Assembly: GCF_030530965.1 (NCBI RefSeq)
Contig: NZ_JAUMTY010000050.1
Coordinates: 6,979 to 16,113 of the forward strand
Direction of reading: 5' to 3'
DNA: 9,135 nucleotides
Source of the DNA: Corynebacterium sp.
GTDB taxonomy: Bacteria; Actinomycetota; Actinomycetes; Mycobacteriales; Mycobacteriaceae
The notes under the pieces are model-generated. The model made no database searches and was not told the DNA's origin. It saw only the letters and a program-made list of their open reading frames with translations. Numbering within the stretch: position 1 is the first letter of the stretch; the number at the start of each line of letters is the position of its first letter. This document shows positions 1 through 6,163 of this stretch, piece by piece. Made by a program: the position numbers and the translations under genes.

Positions 1-17
1 GGGCTTAAGAAAACCAA

Positions 18-46
18 TTGACATCATATTTCATTAGTGGTTCATT
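18..46 (+). promoter_or_regulatory. Candidate promoter of the znuACB operon
   Basis: A perfect TTGACA (-35) lies at 18-23. Seventeen bases further on, TTCATT (41-46) occupies the -10 position but matches TATAAT at only three of six bases. The ATG at 54 starts seven bases after this hexamer, the distance expected for a transcription start, so the mRNA may be leaderless. The -35 match is seen; the -10 and leaderless start are inferred. Confidence 0.35.
19..33. promoter_or_regulatory. Candidate Zur/Fur-family operator
   Basis: Fifteen bases, TGACATCATATTTCA, form an imperfect inverted repeat in which five of seven base pairs are complementary, with TGA and TCA at the ends. The right half continues as TTTCATTA, which matches the right half of the actinobacterial Zur consensus (roughly TGAAAATnATTTTCA with flanking ATTA). 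The left half is weaker. It overlaps the TTGACA of the presumed promoter, so a bound repressor would block RNA polymerase. The link to Zur also rests on the metal importer downstream. Another Fur-family or metal regulator remains possible. Confidence 0.4.
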
Positions 47-53
47 GGGGGAC

Positions 54-1061
54 ATGCGAGCGATAAAAAATAGGCGACGGTCAGCACTAGCATTCATTTT
101 TGCCACGGGGCTTCTTACCGGAATGGGCGGGCTCACGGCCTGCTCAGACGACTCCTCCACGACGTCTGGTTCGTCGGACACCGTGAATGTCGTCGCATCA
201 ACCGCGCTGTGGGCCGACGTGGTCCACGACATCGCAGGGGACAACGACCACGTCAAAATCACGGGCTTGATCGAGGGCGATTCCGTGGACCCCCACGACT
301 ACAACCCCTCCGCCAAGGATATGGCGAAGATTAAGGATGCCGACGTCGTCGTCGGGAATGGGGCCGGGTACGACACCTGGTTGACAGAGCATGCCAGTTC
401 CGACGCGACCGTCATCACTGCTCTACCCCAGGAGGAGCATGATCACGACGGGGACGAGCATGATGGACACGACCACGACGCGCATGATGAGCATGAGCAG
501 GAGAGCGAAGACGCGCACGACCACGATGCACACGGTGACGCGGACAATGACTCCGACCTGCCCACCAACCCTCACGTGTGGTACGACGTCGCCACTGTCA
601 ATAGCTTTGCAACGAAAATTGCGGACACGCTGAATGACAAGAACGGCGATATCAAGGCGTCGACCAAGGACTTCAGCGACAAGCTCCACGCTATTGATGA
701 GAAGATCAAGGCACTGCCAGCCAAGAAGGTGGCGAGCACCGAGTCCGTCTCCGGGTACCTGCTTAAGGAATCCCCCATGGAGGATGTGACTCCGCACAGT
801 TATCTCAGTGCGTCGTTGAAGGAGTCGGATCCGTCCGCGGCGGATGTTGCCGAATTCACGTCGCTCATCAACGATAAGAAAGTCGATATTCTGGTTAACA
901 ATCCGCAAACCGAAGATAGTGTGTCCAAGGACCTCGTCTCCGCTGCCAAGAAGGCGGGAATCCCGGTTGTGGATATCTACGAAACACCGGAAAAAGGCAC
1001 CCACTACCTGGACTTTTTCTCTGAGGCCGTCCAACGGCTCCACGATGCCAGCAAGGAGTAA
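54..1061 (+). CDS. znuA: Zinc ABC transporter substrate-binding lipoprotein ZnuA
   Basis: A 335-residue metal-binding lipoprotein of the cluster A-I (ZnuA/TroA, PF01297) family, which captures Zn(II), less likely Mn(II), outside the membrane and hands it to the ZnuB channel. The start is set at ATG 54, not the in-frame TTG at 18, because the signal peptide then begins MRAIKNRRR, has a hydrophobic core and ends in the lipobox LTAC with the lipidated Cys30. Likely metal ligands are His81 (DPHDYNPS), His174 (NPHVWYD) and His248 (TPHSYLS), with an acidic residue near DIYE (Asp307 or Glu310) as possible fourth ligand. Between the first two lies a loop, residues 127-168, with 10 His and 21 Asp/Glu among 42 residues, typical of zinc rather than manganese binders. 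There is no clear Shine-Dalgarno at a normal distance. It heads an operon; its stop is nine bases before znuC, in the same frame. Confidence 0.93.
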   Translation: MRAIKNRRRSALAFIFATGLLTGMGGLTACSDDSSTTSGSSDTVNVVASTALWADVVHDIAGDNDHVKITGLIEGDSVDPHDYNPSAKDMAKIKDADVVVGNGAGYDTWLTEHASSDATVITALPQEEHDHDGDEHDGHDHDAHDEHEQESEDAHDHDAHGDADNDSDLPTNPHVWYDVATVNSFATKIADTLNDKNGDIKASTKDFSDKLHAIDEKIKALPAKKVASTESVSGYLLKESPMEDVTPHSYLSASLKESDPSAADVAEFTSLINDKKVDILVNNPQTEDSVSKDLVSAAKKAGIPVVDIYETPEKGTHYLDFFSEAVQRLHDASKE

Positions 1062-1070
1062 GACCACCGC

Positions 1071-1850
1071 GTGAACAACCCGCGCACCACTCATCGTCCC
1101 GCCGAGACTGCTGACCGCCCCACCGGGACTAATGACCGCCCCACCGGGCCCGTCATCGAACTCAGCACAGCGAGTATCGAGCCGCTCTGGACCGACCTCG
1201 ACCTCACGTTGAACCCCGGCGAATGGCTCACCGTCCTCGGGCCCAACGGCGTCGGAAAATCCACGCTCCTCGGCGCCCTCACTGGGACGCGAAAACTGAC
1301 CTCAGGGCGGATCCATGTCAACGGGACCACCGGTTTTATCCCCCAGCAGCGCATGTTCAGCCCGACGCTGCCACTGCGCGCGCGGGACATCGTGGGCCTA
1401 TCCGGTGGGCACGGTATCTTTCGCCGTCGACGGCTCCCAGCAGCGCAAATAGACGAGGCACTCAGCACTGTCGACGCAGCACACCTGGCGAATAGACGCA
1501 TCGGCCACCTCTCCGGCGGCCAACAGCAGCTGATCCGTCAAGCCAGCGCGATCGCAACGCACCCCGATATCCTCCTGTGCGACGAACCCCTGCTCAGCCT
1601 GGATTACGCTGCGCAAAAGCAAGCGATCCGGACTATCGACGCGCAACGACGCGACCACAACACGGCCGTCGTTTTCGTCACGCATACGATCAATCCCGTT
1701 ATCGACGTCACCGACCGCGTGCTATATCTTGCGCCGAATGGCCACACTATCGGCACGATTGACGACGTCATCACGACCGACGTCCTCAGCGAGCTGTACG
1801 GCACCCACGTCGACGTTGTTCACGTCAACGGCAGACTCGTCATCGTCTAG
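1071..1850 (+). CDS. znuC: Zinc ABC transporter ATP-binding protein ZnuC
   Basis: A 259-residue cytoplasmic ABC ATPase that powers metal uptake through ZnuB. Seen in order: Walker A GPNGVGKST (57-65), Q-loop at Gln92/93, signature LSGGQQQ (147-153), Walker B ILLCDEP (167-173, catalytic Glu172), D-loop SLD (176-178) and switch His205 (VTHT). All catalytic residues are intact. The GTG at 1071 is the only usable start: the znuA stop is in the same frame nine bases upstream, and the next possible start falls inside the ATPase fold. This leaves an unusual 27-residue N-terminal extension containing two copies of DRPTG. The Shine-Dalgarno AAGGAG (1053-1058) sits inside the end of znuA, twelve bases from GTG, which is long and suggests translational coupling. 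The family fits Zn/Mn importers; zinc is inferred from the neighbours. Confidence 0.92.
   Translation: MNNPRTTHRPAETADRPTGTNDRPTGPVIELSTASIEPLWTDLDLTLNPGEWLTVLGPNGVGKSTLLGALTGTRKLTSGRIHVNGTTGFIPQQRMFSPTLPLRARDIVGLSGGHGIFRRRRLPAAQIDEALSTVDAAHLANRRIGHLSGGQQQLIRQASAIATHPDILLCDEPLLSLDYAAQKQAIRTIDAQRRDHNTAVVFVTHTINPVIDVTDRVLYLAPNGHTIGTIDDVITTDVLSELYGTHVDVVHVNGRLVIV
1112..1148. repeat. Tandem 21-bp repeat in the 5' end of znuC
   Basis: The 16-base sequence TGACCGCCCCACCGGG occurs perfectly at 1112-1127 and 1133-1148, in a 21-base period (seven codons). It encodes the doubled DRPTG in the N-terminal extension of ZnuC. The period is a multiple of three, so copy-number change would keep the frame. 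Confidence 0.85.
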
Positions 1851-1872
1851 GCACGTCAGTTTAGGCACGTCA
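1848..1872. repeat. Short direct repeat between znuC and znuB
   Basis: TAGGCACGTCA occurs at 1848-1858, starting with the znuC stop codon, and again at 1862-1872. A third partial copy, TCGTTTAGG, follows at 1873-1881 and resembles the TCGTCTAGG spanning the znuC stop. This looks like small duplication of the gene end. The result is a 46-base spacer before znuB carrying its Shine-Dalgarno AGGAG at 1879-1883. Confidence 0.7.
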
Positions 1873-1896
1873 TCGTTTAGGAGAGCGCACCACTTC

Positions 1897-2871
1897 ATGC
1901 CCACTACCACGATCACCTGGGACACCTGGTGGAGTGACACCACCGAACTCCTGCACTACCCCTTCGTCCACCACGCGCTGCTGGCCGCCGCGCTACTCGG
2001 GATTATCTCGGGGCTCATCGCACCGCTCATCGTGATGCGACGCATGTCATTCACCGTGCACGGCACATCGGAGCTCGCGCTGATGGGGGCGTCGGCGGCA
2101 CTACTCGCCGGGATTAACGTCGGCGCCGGCGCCGTCGTCGGATCGATCGTGGCGGCCATCGCCCTCGCGGTGCTCGGAATGCGCGATACCGACAGCACCG
2201 TCGGCGTGATCCTCTCCTTCGGGATGGGGCTCTCTGTCCTCTTCATCTACATCTACCCCGGCAAGGCGAGCAACGCGTTCTCCCTGCTCACCGGCCAGAT
2301 CGTGGGTGTATCCGGCGCGGCTGTGGGGATGCTCATCGCTATCACCATCATCGTCATAGCGACACTCGGTTTACTGTGGCGCCCACTCCTCTTCGCGTCC
2401 GTCGACCCCGACGTCGCCGCAGCCAGCGGCATCCCCCTGCGCACGATCAGCATCGTCTTCGCCGCCCTCGTCGGGCTCGTCGCGGCCCAAGGGGTGCAGA
2501 TCGTCGGCGCACTCCTCGTCGTGTCCCTTCTCATCACCCCCGGCGCGGCAGCTGTTCACGTCACAGCGTCGCCACGAAAAGCAGTCCTCTTATCGACGAT
2601 CTTCGCCGAGGTGTCCGCAGTGGGCGGGCTTGTTCTCTCCTTGGCTCCCGGACTCCCCGTCAGCGTGTTCGTCACGACGATTTCGTTCGCGATCTACCTG
2701 GTGTGCCGACTGATTGGCTGGCGAACGCAACGCGTTATCGTCGGCTCGGAGGCTACGCCACGGGAAACCACGCCCGGGGCTTCACATCACGACGTCAGTT
2801 CGCAGGATGTCAGCCCCGACAACATCAGCCCCGAGACTTCACCGCACGACGCTGGCGCGCGAACTCGCTGA
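1897..2871 (+). CDS. znuB: Zinc ABC transporter permease ZnuB
   Basis: A 324-residue integral membrane protein of the ABC-3 (ZnuB/TroC, PF00950) family forming the metal channel. Hydrophobic segments begin near residue 24 and run almost without break to about residue 275, consistent with eight or so membrane helices. A conserved FTVHGTSEL segment (52-60) and an ASGIPL segment (the usual coupling region facing the ATPase) are present. The start is ATG 1897; AGGAG at 1879-1883 lies thirteen bases upstream, an unusually long gap, and the open frame upstream only shadows znuC. The last 46 residues (279-324) are a hydrophilic Ser/Pro/Asp/His tail with repeated D-V/I-S motifs, not typical of the family. 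Its final 15 codons overlap the end of rlmB on the other strand. It probably works with the ZnuA and ZnuC encoded upstream. Confidence 0.9.
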   Translation: MPTTTITWDTWWSDTTELLHYPFVHHALLAAALLGIISGLIAPLIVMRRMSFTVHGTSELALMGASAALLAGINVGAGAVVGSIVAAIALAVLGMRDTDSTVGVILSFGMGLSVLFIYIYPGKASNAFSLLTGQIVGVSGAAVGMLIAITIIVIATLGLLWRPLLFASVDPDVAAASGIPLRTISIVFAALVGLVAAQGVQIVGALLVVSLLITPGAAAVHVTASPRKAVLLSTIFAEVSAVGGLVLSLAPGLPVSVFVTTISFAIYLVCRLIGWRTQRVIVGSEATPRETTPGASHHDVSSQDVSPDNISPETSPHDAGARTR

Positions 2872-3784
2872 GCACCACACCGGCCGCCACGGACGCGTTG
2901 AGCGACTCAACATTGTCCGCCATCGGGATCGACATGATCGTGTCACACGTCTCGGACACCAAACGGGACAGGCCCTTGCCCTCGGACCCGACGACCACCA
3001 CGACCGGCGTCGTCCCGTCGTAGGTATCCAAAGTATGGTCCCCGCCAGCATCTAAACCGACGACCTGATAGCCCTCTTTCTGGAACTGCTTGAGTGCGCG
3101 AGTCATATTCGTCGCCTTCGCGACGGGGAGGCGCGCAGCCGTACCCGCCGAGGTCCGCCACGCCACCGCCGTTACCGACGCACTCCGGCGCTCCGGGATG
3201 ACCACGCCGTGACCGCCAAAGGCAGCCACCGAGCGAATCACGGCACCCAAGTTCCTCGGATCCGTGATGTTATCCAGGCACACAATCAACCCCGGGGACG
3301 ATGACGCGTGGGCACGATCAATCAAATCCTGAACGTCGACATACTGGTATTCCGGAACCAGCAACCCAAGGCCCTGATGCATCCCGTTGCCGGTCATCCG
3401 GTCCAGCTCAATGCGCGGAACCTCCAGGACAGTGATCGCACGATCACCGGCAACACGCACTGCCTCGGTCAAGCGGTCGTCATTATCGGTGCCCTCCGCT
3501 ACGTACAAAGCCGTCGCCGGAACCTTAGCCCGCAGGCACTCCACCACCGGGTTGCGGCCAACAACAAGCTCCGAACCATGCAAATTGCGCCGATCGTGAC
3601 GCCCGGACGCCTTCCGCTGCTGCTCAACCTTCCGCTTGTGCGCCTTGTGGTACACGCGGTCTTCAGCCTTCGGCGTCGGCCCCTTGCCACGCAAGCCGCG
3701 GCGTCGCTGACCACCAGAACCCTTCGTCGCACCCTTCTTATTCGATTTACGAATAGCGCCATGGTTCCGCGAATGACCTGCCAT
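2825..3784 (-). CDS. rlmB: 23S rRNA 2'-O-methyltransferase RlmB (TrmH/SpoU family)
   Basis: A 319-residue SPOUT methyltransferase, probably methylating the ribose of a guanosine in 23S rRNA (G2251 in E. coli numbering) with S-adenosylmethionine. The first 60 or so residues form a Lys/Arg-rich basic arm, as usual in the actinobacterial forms. An RNA-binding substrate domain follows (about 70-145, starting VVGRNPVVECL). The knotted catalytic domain shows motif 1 NITDPRNLGAVIRS (172-185), motif 2 VVGSEGKGLSRL (264-275) and motif 3 IPMADNVESLNASVAAG (286-302). The start is ATG 3784 with a strong AAGGAGGA (3788-3795) close upstream. It lies 81 bases after cysS on the same strand, as in M. tuberculosis (Rv3579c-Rv3580c). 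Its last 47 bases overlap the end of znuB head-on. The exact target nucleotide is inferred from family. Confidence 0.93.
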   Translation of the reverse strand: MAGHSRNHGAIRKSNKKGATKGSGGQRRRGLRGKGPTPKAEDRVYHKAHKRKVEQQRKASGRHDRRNLHGSELVVGRNPVVECLRAKVPATALYVAEGTDNDDRLTEAVRVAGDRAITVLEVPRIELDRMTGNGMHQGLGLLVPEYQYVDVQDLIDRAHASSSPGLIVCLDNITDPRNLGAVIRSVAAFGGHGVVIPERRSASVTAVAWRTSAGTAARLPVAKATNMTRALKQFQKEGYQVVGLDAGGDHTLDTYDGTTPVVVVVGSEGKGLSRLVSETCDTIMSIPMADNVESLNASVAAGVVLSEFARQRRAVKSRG

Positions 3785-3810
3785 TAATCCTCCTTATATC
3801 CCCAGCTGCC

Positions 3811-3859
3811 GATGTATTCAGCGCCCGTAGTGTTCGGGGCCCGATCTATTCAGCGCCCG
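3811..3859. repeat. Direct repeat pair in the cysS-rlmB gap
   Basis: GATnTATTCAGCGCCCG occurs at 3811-3827 and 3843-3859, 32 bases apart, identical over 16 of 17 positions. Between them lies a palindrome TCGGGGCCCGA (3834-3844). They fill most of the 81-base gap between the cysS stop and rlmB. Function is unknown; a local duplication, a regulator site or an RNA processing element are all possible. Confidence 0.75.
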
Positions 3860-3865
3860 ACGATC

Positions 3866-5287
3866 CTACTGCTCCGATAGCTCCCACTCGGCCCCAGCGG
3901 GCGTATCGGTCACCACAATGCCTGCGGCCGTCAACCGATCGCGCACCGCATCGGCCGTCGCCCAGTCTTTCTCAGCGCGAGCTTTCGCACGGATATCCAA
4001 TTCCGCGCGAACCAACGTATCCAAGGCGTCATGTTCCGCACCGGACTCCGCGGCAATCTCCTGCCACTTCTCGTCGAGCGGATCGACGCCCAGCACACCA
4101 AGCATGGCGCGAACCTGCTCACCTGCAGAGACCACGCTCTCGACGGCATCAGTATCGCCACGACGAGCCGCATCCAGACGCGAATTAGCCGAACGAACAA
4201 CATTGTGTACCTCAGCCAACGCGGCCGGAACACCAATGTCATCATTCATCGCGTCGGTGAACGCGTCCGTGACCTCGGAGCGGCCCAAAGTGCGGTCATT
4301 CTTCACCGCCACACTCGACGCCGCATGAACAAACTTCTCCAGACGCCGGTACCCGGCAGCCGCCTCACGAAGAGCGTCCTCCGAGAACTCCAACATGGAA
4401 CGATAATGCGCGGACCCCAAGTAATAACGCAGCTCAACCGGCCGGACGATCTGAAGAAGGTTAGGCACGGACAGCACATTGCCCAAGGACTTTGACATCT
4501 TCTCGCCAGCCATGGTCACCCAGCCGTTATGCATCCAATACCGGGCGAATCCATCACCCGCAGCATGCGCCTGAGCGATCTCGTTCTCATGGTGCGGGAA
4601 CTTCAGGTCCAGGCCACCGGCGTGGATATCAAACTCCGCGCCCAAGTACTTCGTCGCCATCGTCGTGCACTCCAAGTGCCACCCCGGACGGCCACGGCCC
4701 CACGGAGTATCCCAACTCGGCTCCCCCGGCTTCGCAGCCTTCCACAACGTGAAGTCACGCGGATCACGCTTACCCGTACCCGCGGATTCGCCCTGGTCCA
4801 TTTCGTCGAGCTTCTGGCCAGACAGGGAACCATAATCAGGCAACGACATGGGGCTCAAGTACACGTTTCCGTCCACAGCGTAGCCGTGGCCAGCGTCGAT
4901 AATCCGCTGCATGTACTCGATCATTTCAGGAACATGTCCCGTTGCATGAGGCTCCAACGACGGTGGCGTCACACCCAACTGGTCGTAGGCCCACTGGAAC
5001 TCGCGCTCATACGTCGCAGCCCATTCCCACCAGGGGCGATTGTGCTCCGCGGCCTTGTTCAAAATCTTGTCATCGATGTCAGTGACGTTCCGGATGAACG
5101 CCACGTCAAGGCCCATGTAGGTCAGCCAATTACGCAAAATATCGAAAGCCACGCCCGAACGCAGGTGGCCAATATGCGGTGCCGACTGCACTGTCGCACC
5201 ACACAAATACACCGACGCATGCCCCTCGCGGAGGGGAACAAAATCACGTAACTGACGGGACGCGGAATCGAAAATACGTAAAGTCAC
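3866..5287 (-). CDS. cysS: Cysteinyl-tRNA synthetase CysS
   Basis: A 473-residue class I aminoacyl-tRNA synthetase that charges tRNA-Cys with cysteine in the cytoplasm. Zinc ligands are Cys29, Cys207, His232 and Glu236, with the same final spacings as the E. coli enzyme. The HIGH motif is exact at 38-41, and KMSKS at 263-267. The C-terminal half carries the usual helical anticodon-recognition regions, ending in the DxxRxxLxxxGI pattern (VRDRLTAAGI). Length fits the family. The related mycothiol ligase MshC is shorter and is not a good match. The start is GTG 5287; the frame begins MTLRIFD, the normal N-terminus. It lies 40 bases after carD, with only a run of G immediately before GTG, too close for a usual ribosome site. 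In M. tuberculosis ispD and ispF lie between carD and cysS; here they do not. Confidence 0.96.
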   Translation of the reverse strand: MTLRIFDSASRQLRDFVPLREGHASVYLCGATVQSAPHIGHLRSGVAFDILRNWLTYMGLDVAFIRNVTDIDDKILNKAAEHNRPWWEWAATYEREFQWAYDQLGVTPPSLEPHATGHVPEMIEYMQRIIDAGHGYAVDGNVYLSPMSLPDYGSLSGQKLDEMDQGESAGTGKRDPRDFTLWKAAKPGEPSWDTPWGRGRPGWHLECTTMATKYLGAEFDIHAGGLDLKFPHHENEIAQAHAAGDGFARYWMHNGWVTMAGEKMSKSLGNVLSVPNLLQIVRPVELRYYLGSAHYRSMLEFSEDALREAAAGYRRLEKFVHAASSVAVKNDRTLGRSEVTDAFTDAMNDDIGVPAALAEVHNVVRSANSRLDAARRGDTDAVESVVSAGEQVRAMLGVLGVDPLDEKWQEIAAESGAEHDALDTLVRAELDIRAKARAEKDWATADAVRDRLTAAGIVVTDTPAGAEWELSEQ

Positions 5288-5293
5288 GCCCCC

Positions 5294-5299
5294 AGCTTA
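5294..5299 (-). promoter_or_regulatory. Possible -10 element for a leaderless cysS message
   Basis: On the minus strand TAAGCT fits the actinobacterial TAnnnT pattern and ends six bases before the cysS GTG. No good -35 is visible. With the absent Shine-Dalgarno this suggests, weakly, that cysS has its own promoter besides read-through from carD. Confidence 0.25.
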
Positions 5300-5327
5300 T
5301 CGGTTCGGAGCGTGACCTAGCGAAAAA

Positions 5328-5918
5328 CTAATCCTCGACGTCCTCGTCCAAGTCGATAATGTCGGAATCGTCCGAGGGGCCCGGCTTCTTCGTCGAGTCC
5401 TCGTCCTCCCCCAACAACTTGGCGCGGTGCCGGGCAATAGCCTCTTGGGCCTCTTGGTACATCGCGTCGGCCTTGGCGTCGTCAGTGCCGTCGGCAAGAG
5501 CGAGCTCACCCACCAAGACCTGGCGGGCCTTCGCCAACATGCGCTTCTCACCAGCAGAAAGGCCGCGGTCTTGGTCACGGCGCCACAAGTCACGGACGAC
5601 CTCCGCCACCTTGTTCACATCGCCCGACGCCAAACGCTCCTGGTTAGCCTTGTACCGACGGGACCAGTTGCCGGCTTCTTCAACGTCGGTTTCGCGGAGA
5701 ACGCTGAAAACCTTGAGGAGCCCCTCTTCCCCGACAACATCGCGAACACCGACAGACTCCGCGTTCTTTTCCGGAACACGGACCGTTAAGTCTCCCTGGT
5801 GAACCTTCAGGACCAAATAATCGACAGTCTCACCTTTAATCTGGCGCTGCTCTTTCTTTTCAATGACGGCAGCACCATGATGCGGGTAAACGACGGTATC
5901 CCCAATGTTGAATTCCAT
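5328..5918 (-). CDS. carD: RNA polymerase-binding transcription regulator CarD
   Basis: A 196-residue CarD/CdnL-family protein that binds the RNA polymerase beta subunit and stabilises the open promoter complex, including at rRNA promoters. The N-terminal Tudor-like domain (1-about 55) keeps Arg25 and Arg47, known polymerase-contact residues in M. tuberculosis CarD. The helical C-terminal domain has Trp85 (NWSRRYKAN), the residue that wedges into the -10 edge, and the nearly invariant VAEVVRDLWRRD and LSAGEKRMLAKAR segments. M. tuberculosis CarD has 162 residues; this one ends in an extra tail, about residues 163-196, rich in Asp/Glu (ending IDLDEDVED). ATG 5918 has an AAGGGA a few bases upstream. 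It is first of a carD-cysS-rlmB unit and divergent from lpqE, matching M. tuberculosis Rv3583c-Rv3584. Essential in mycobacteria. Confidence 0.96.
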   Translation of the reverse strand: MEFNIGDTVVYPHHGAAVIEKKEQRQIKGETVDYLVLKVHQGDLTVRVPEKNAESVGVRDVVGEEGLLKVFSVLRETDVEEAGNWSRRYKANQERLASGDVNKVAEVVRDLWRRDQDRGLSAGEKRMLAKARQVLVGELALADGTDDAKADAMYQEAQEAIARHRAKLLGEDEDSTKKPGPSDDSDIIDLDEDVED

Positions 5919-5938
5919 GAGTCCCTTCAGATCCGCCG

Positions 5939-5957
5939 CGCACGCCCACCGCGTGCG
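5939..5957 (-). promoter_or_regulatory. Strong hairpin in the carD leader
   Basis: CGCACGC (5939-5945) and GCGTGCG (5951-5957) are perfectly complementary with a five-base loop. The hairpin would lie in the carD 5' leader RNA, about 20 bases before the ATG and just before the Shine-Dalgarno. It could affect translation or stability. Function is inferred. Confidence 0.45.
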
Positions 5958-5973
5958 GACAGGTAAAGCGGTG

Positions 5974-5991
5974 TGAAAAATTGACGTTTCA
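5974..5991. promoter_or_regulatory. Operator-like inverted repeat downstream of the carD start site
   Basis: TGAAA (5974-5978) and TTTCA (5987-5991) form an inverted repeat with an eight-base centre. It falls at about +2 to +19 relative to the predicted carD transcription start. The half-sites resemble Fur/Zur half-sites, but the spacing is wrong for them. No binding protein can be named. Confidence 0.3.
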
Positions 5992-5999
5992 GCGCGTCT

Positions 6000-6008
6000 A
6001 TCATAGCA
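6000..6008 (-). promoter_or_regulatory. Extended -10 promoter of carD
   Basis: On the minus strand the sequence TGCTATGAT gives an extended -10 (TGn followed by TATGAT, five of six to consensus). Transcription would start near 5992, giving a carD leader of about 75 bases. No clear -35 is present, which is usual with a TGn extension. The element also overlaps TATCAT on the plus strand, so it might serve both directions. Confidence 0.5.
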
Positions 6009-6067
6009 CTACCCCCTGATTAGCCACGACGAACGTCACAAGACTATGTGGAAACAGACACGTCGCG

Positions 6068-6086
6068 TTAATGTAATAATTAAATT
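6068..6086 (+). promoter_or_regulatory. AT-rich stretch, possible lpqE promoter
   Basis: Nineteen bases with a single G or C stand out in the GC-rich surroundings. They include TTAAT/ATTAA inverted arms (6068-6072 and 6079-6083) and -10-like hexamers TAATGT (6069-6074) and TAAATT (6081-6086). No convincing -35 is seen. A start here would give lpqE a leader of roughly 70 to 85 bases. Confidence 0.25.
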
Positions 6087-6163
6087 CTGTGCGCTGAACA
6101 GAAAACCCTGACGCAAAATAAGACGAATACGTGGCTGCCCCACAGCTTCCTATGGAGGACAAA

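Noticed and set aside
18..53. TTG at 18 as the znuA start
   Set aside because: It would put twelve residues before a proper lipoprotein signal peptide, and the TTG belongs to a perfect TTGACA -35 hexamer.
432..557. Repetitive GAT/CAC/GAC stretch as a CRISPR or satellite array
   Set aside because: It keeps the reading frame and codes for the His/Asp loop of ZnuA; there are no regular repeats and spacers.
423..1094. A 223-codon open frame on the minus strand opposite znuA
   Set aside because: It mirrors the codon bias of znuA, is rich in Val/Arg runs opposite the His-rich loop, has no family likeness, and znuA has clear motifs.
2376..3023. A 215-codon plus-strand frame across znuB and rlmB
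   Set aside because: Arg/Pro/His-rich translation typical of an out-of-frame reading of GC-rich DNA; it spans the ends of two genes with clear motifs.
4529..5251. A 240-codon plus-strand frame opposite cysS
   Set aside because: Shadow of the cysS coding strand; CysS has HIGH, KMSKS and all zinc ligands, and the antisense product resembles no known family.
3866..5287. MshC (mycothiol cysteine ligase) instead of CysS
   Set aside because: Length, the exact KMSKS, the full anticodon-domain region and the place between rlmB and carD all point to CysS.
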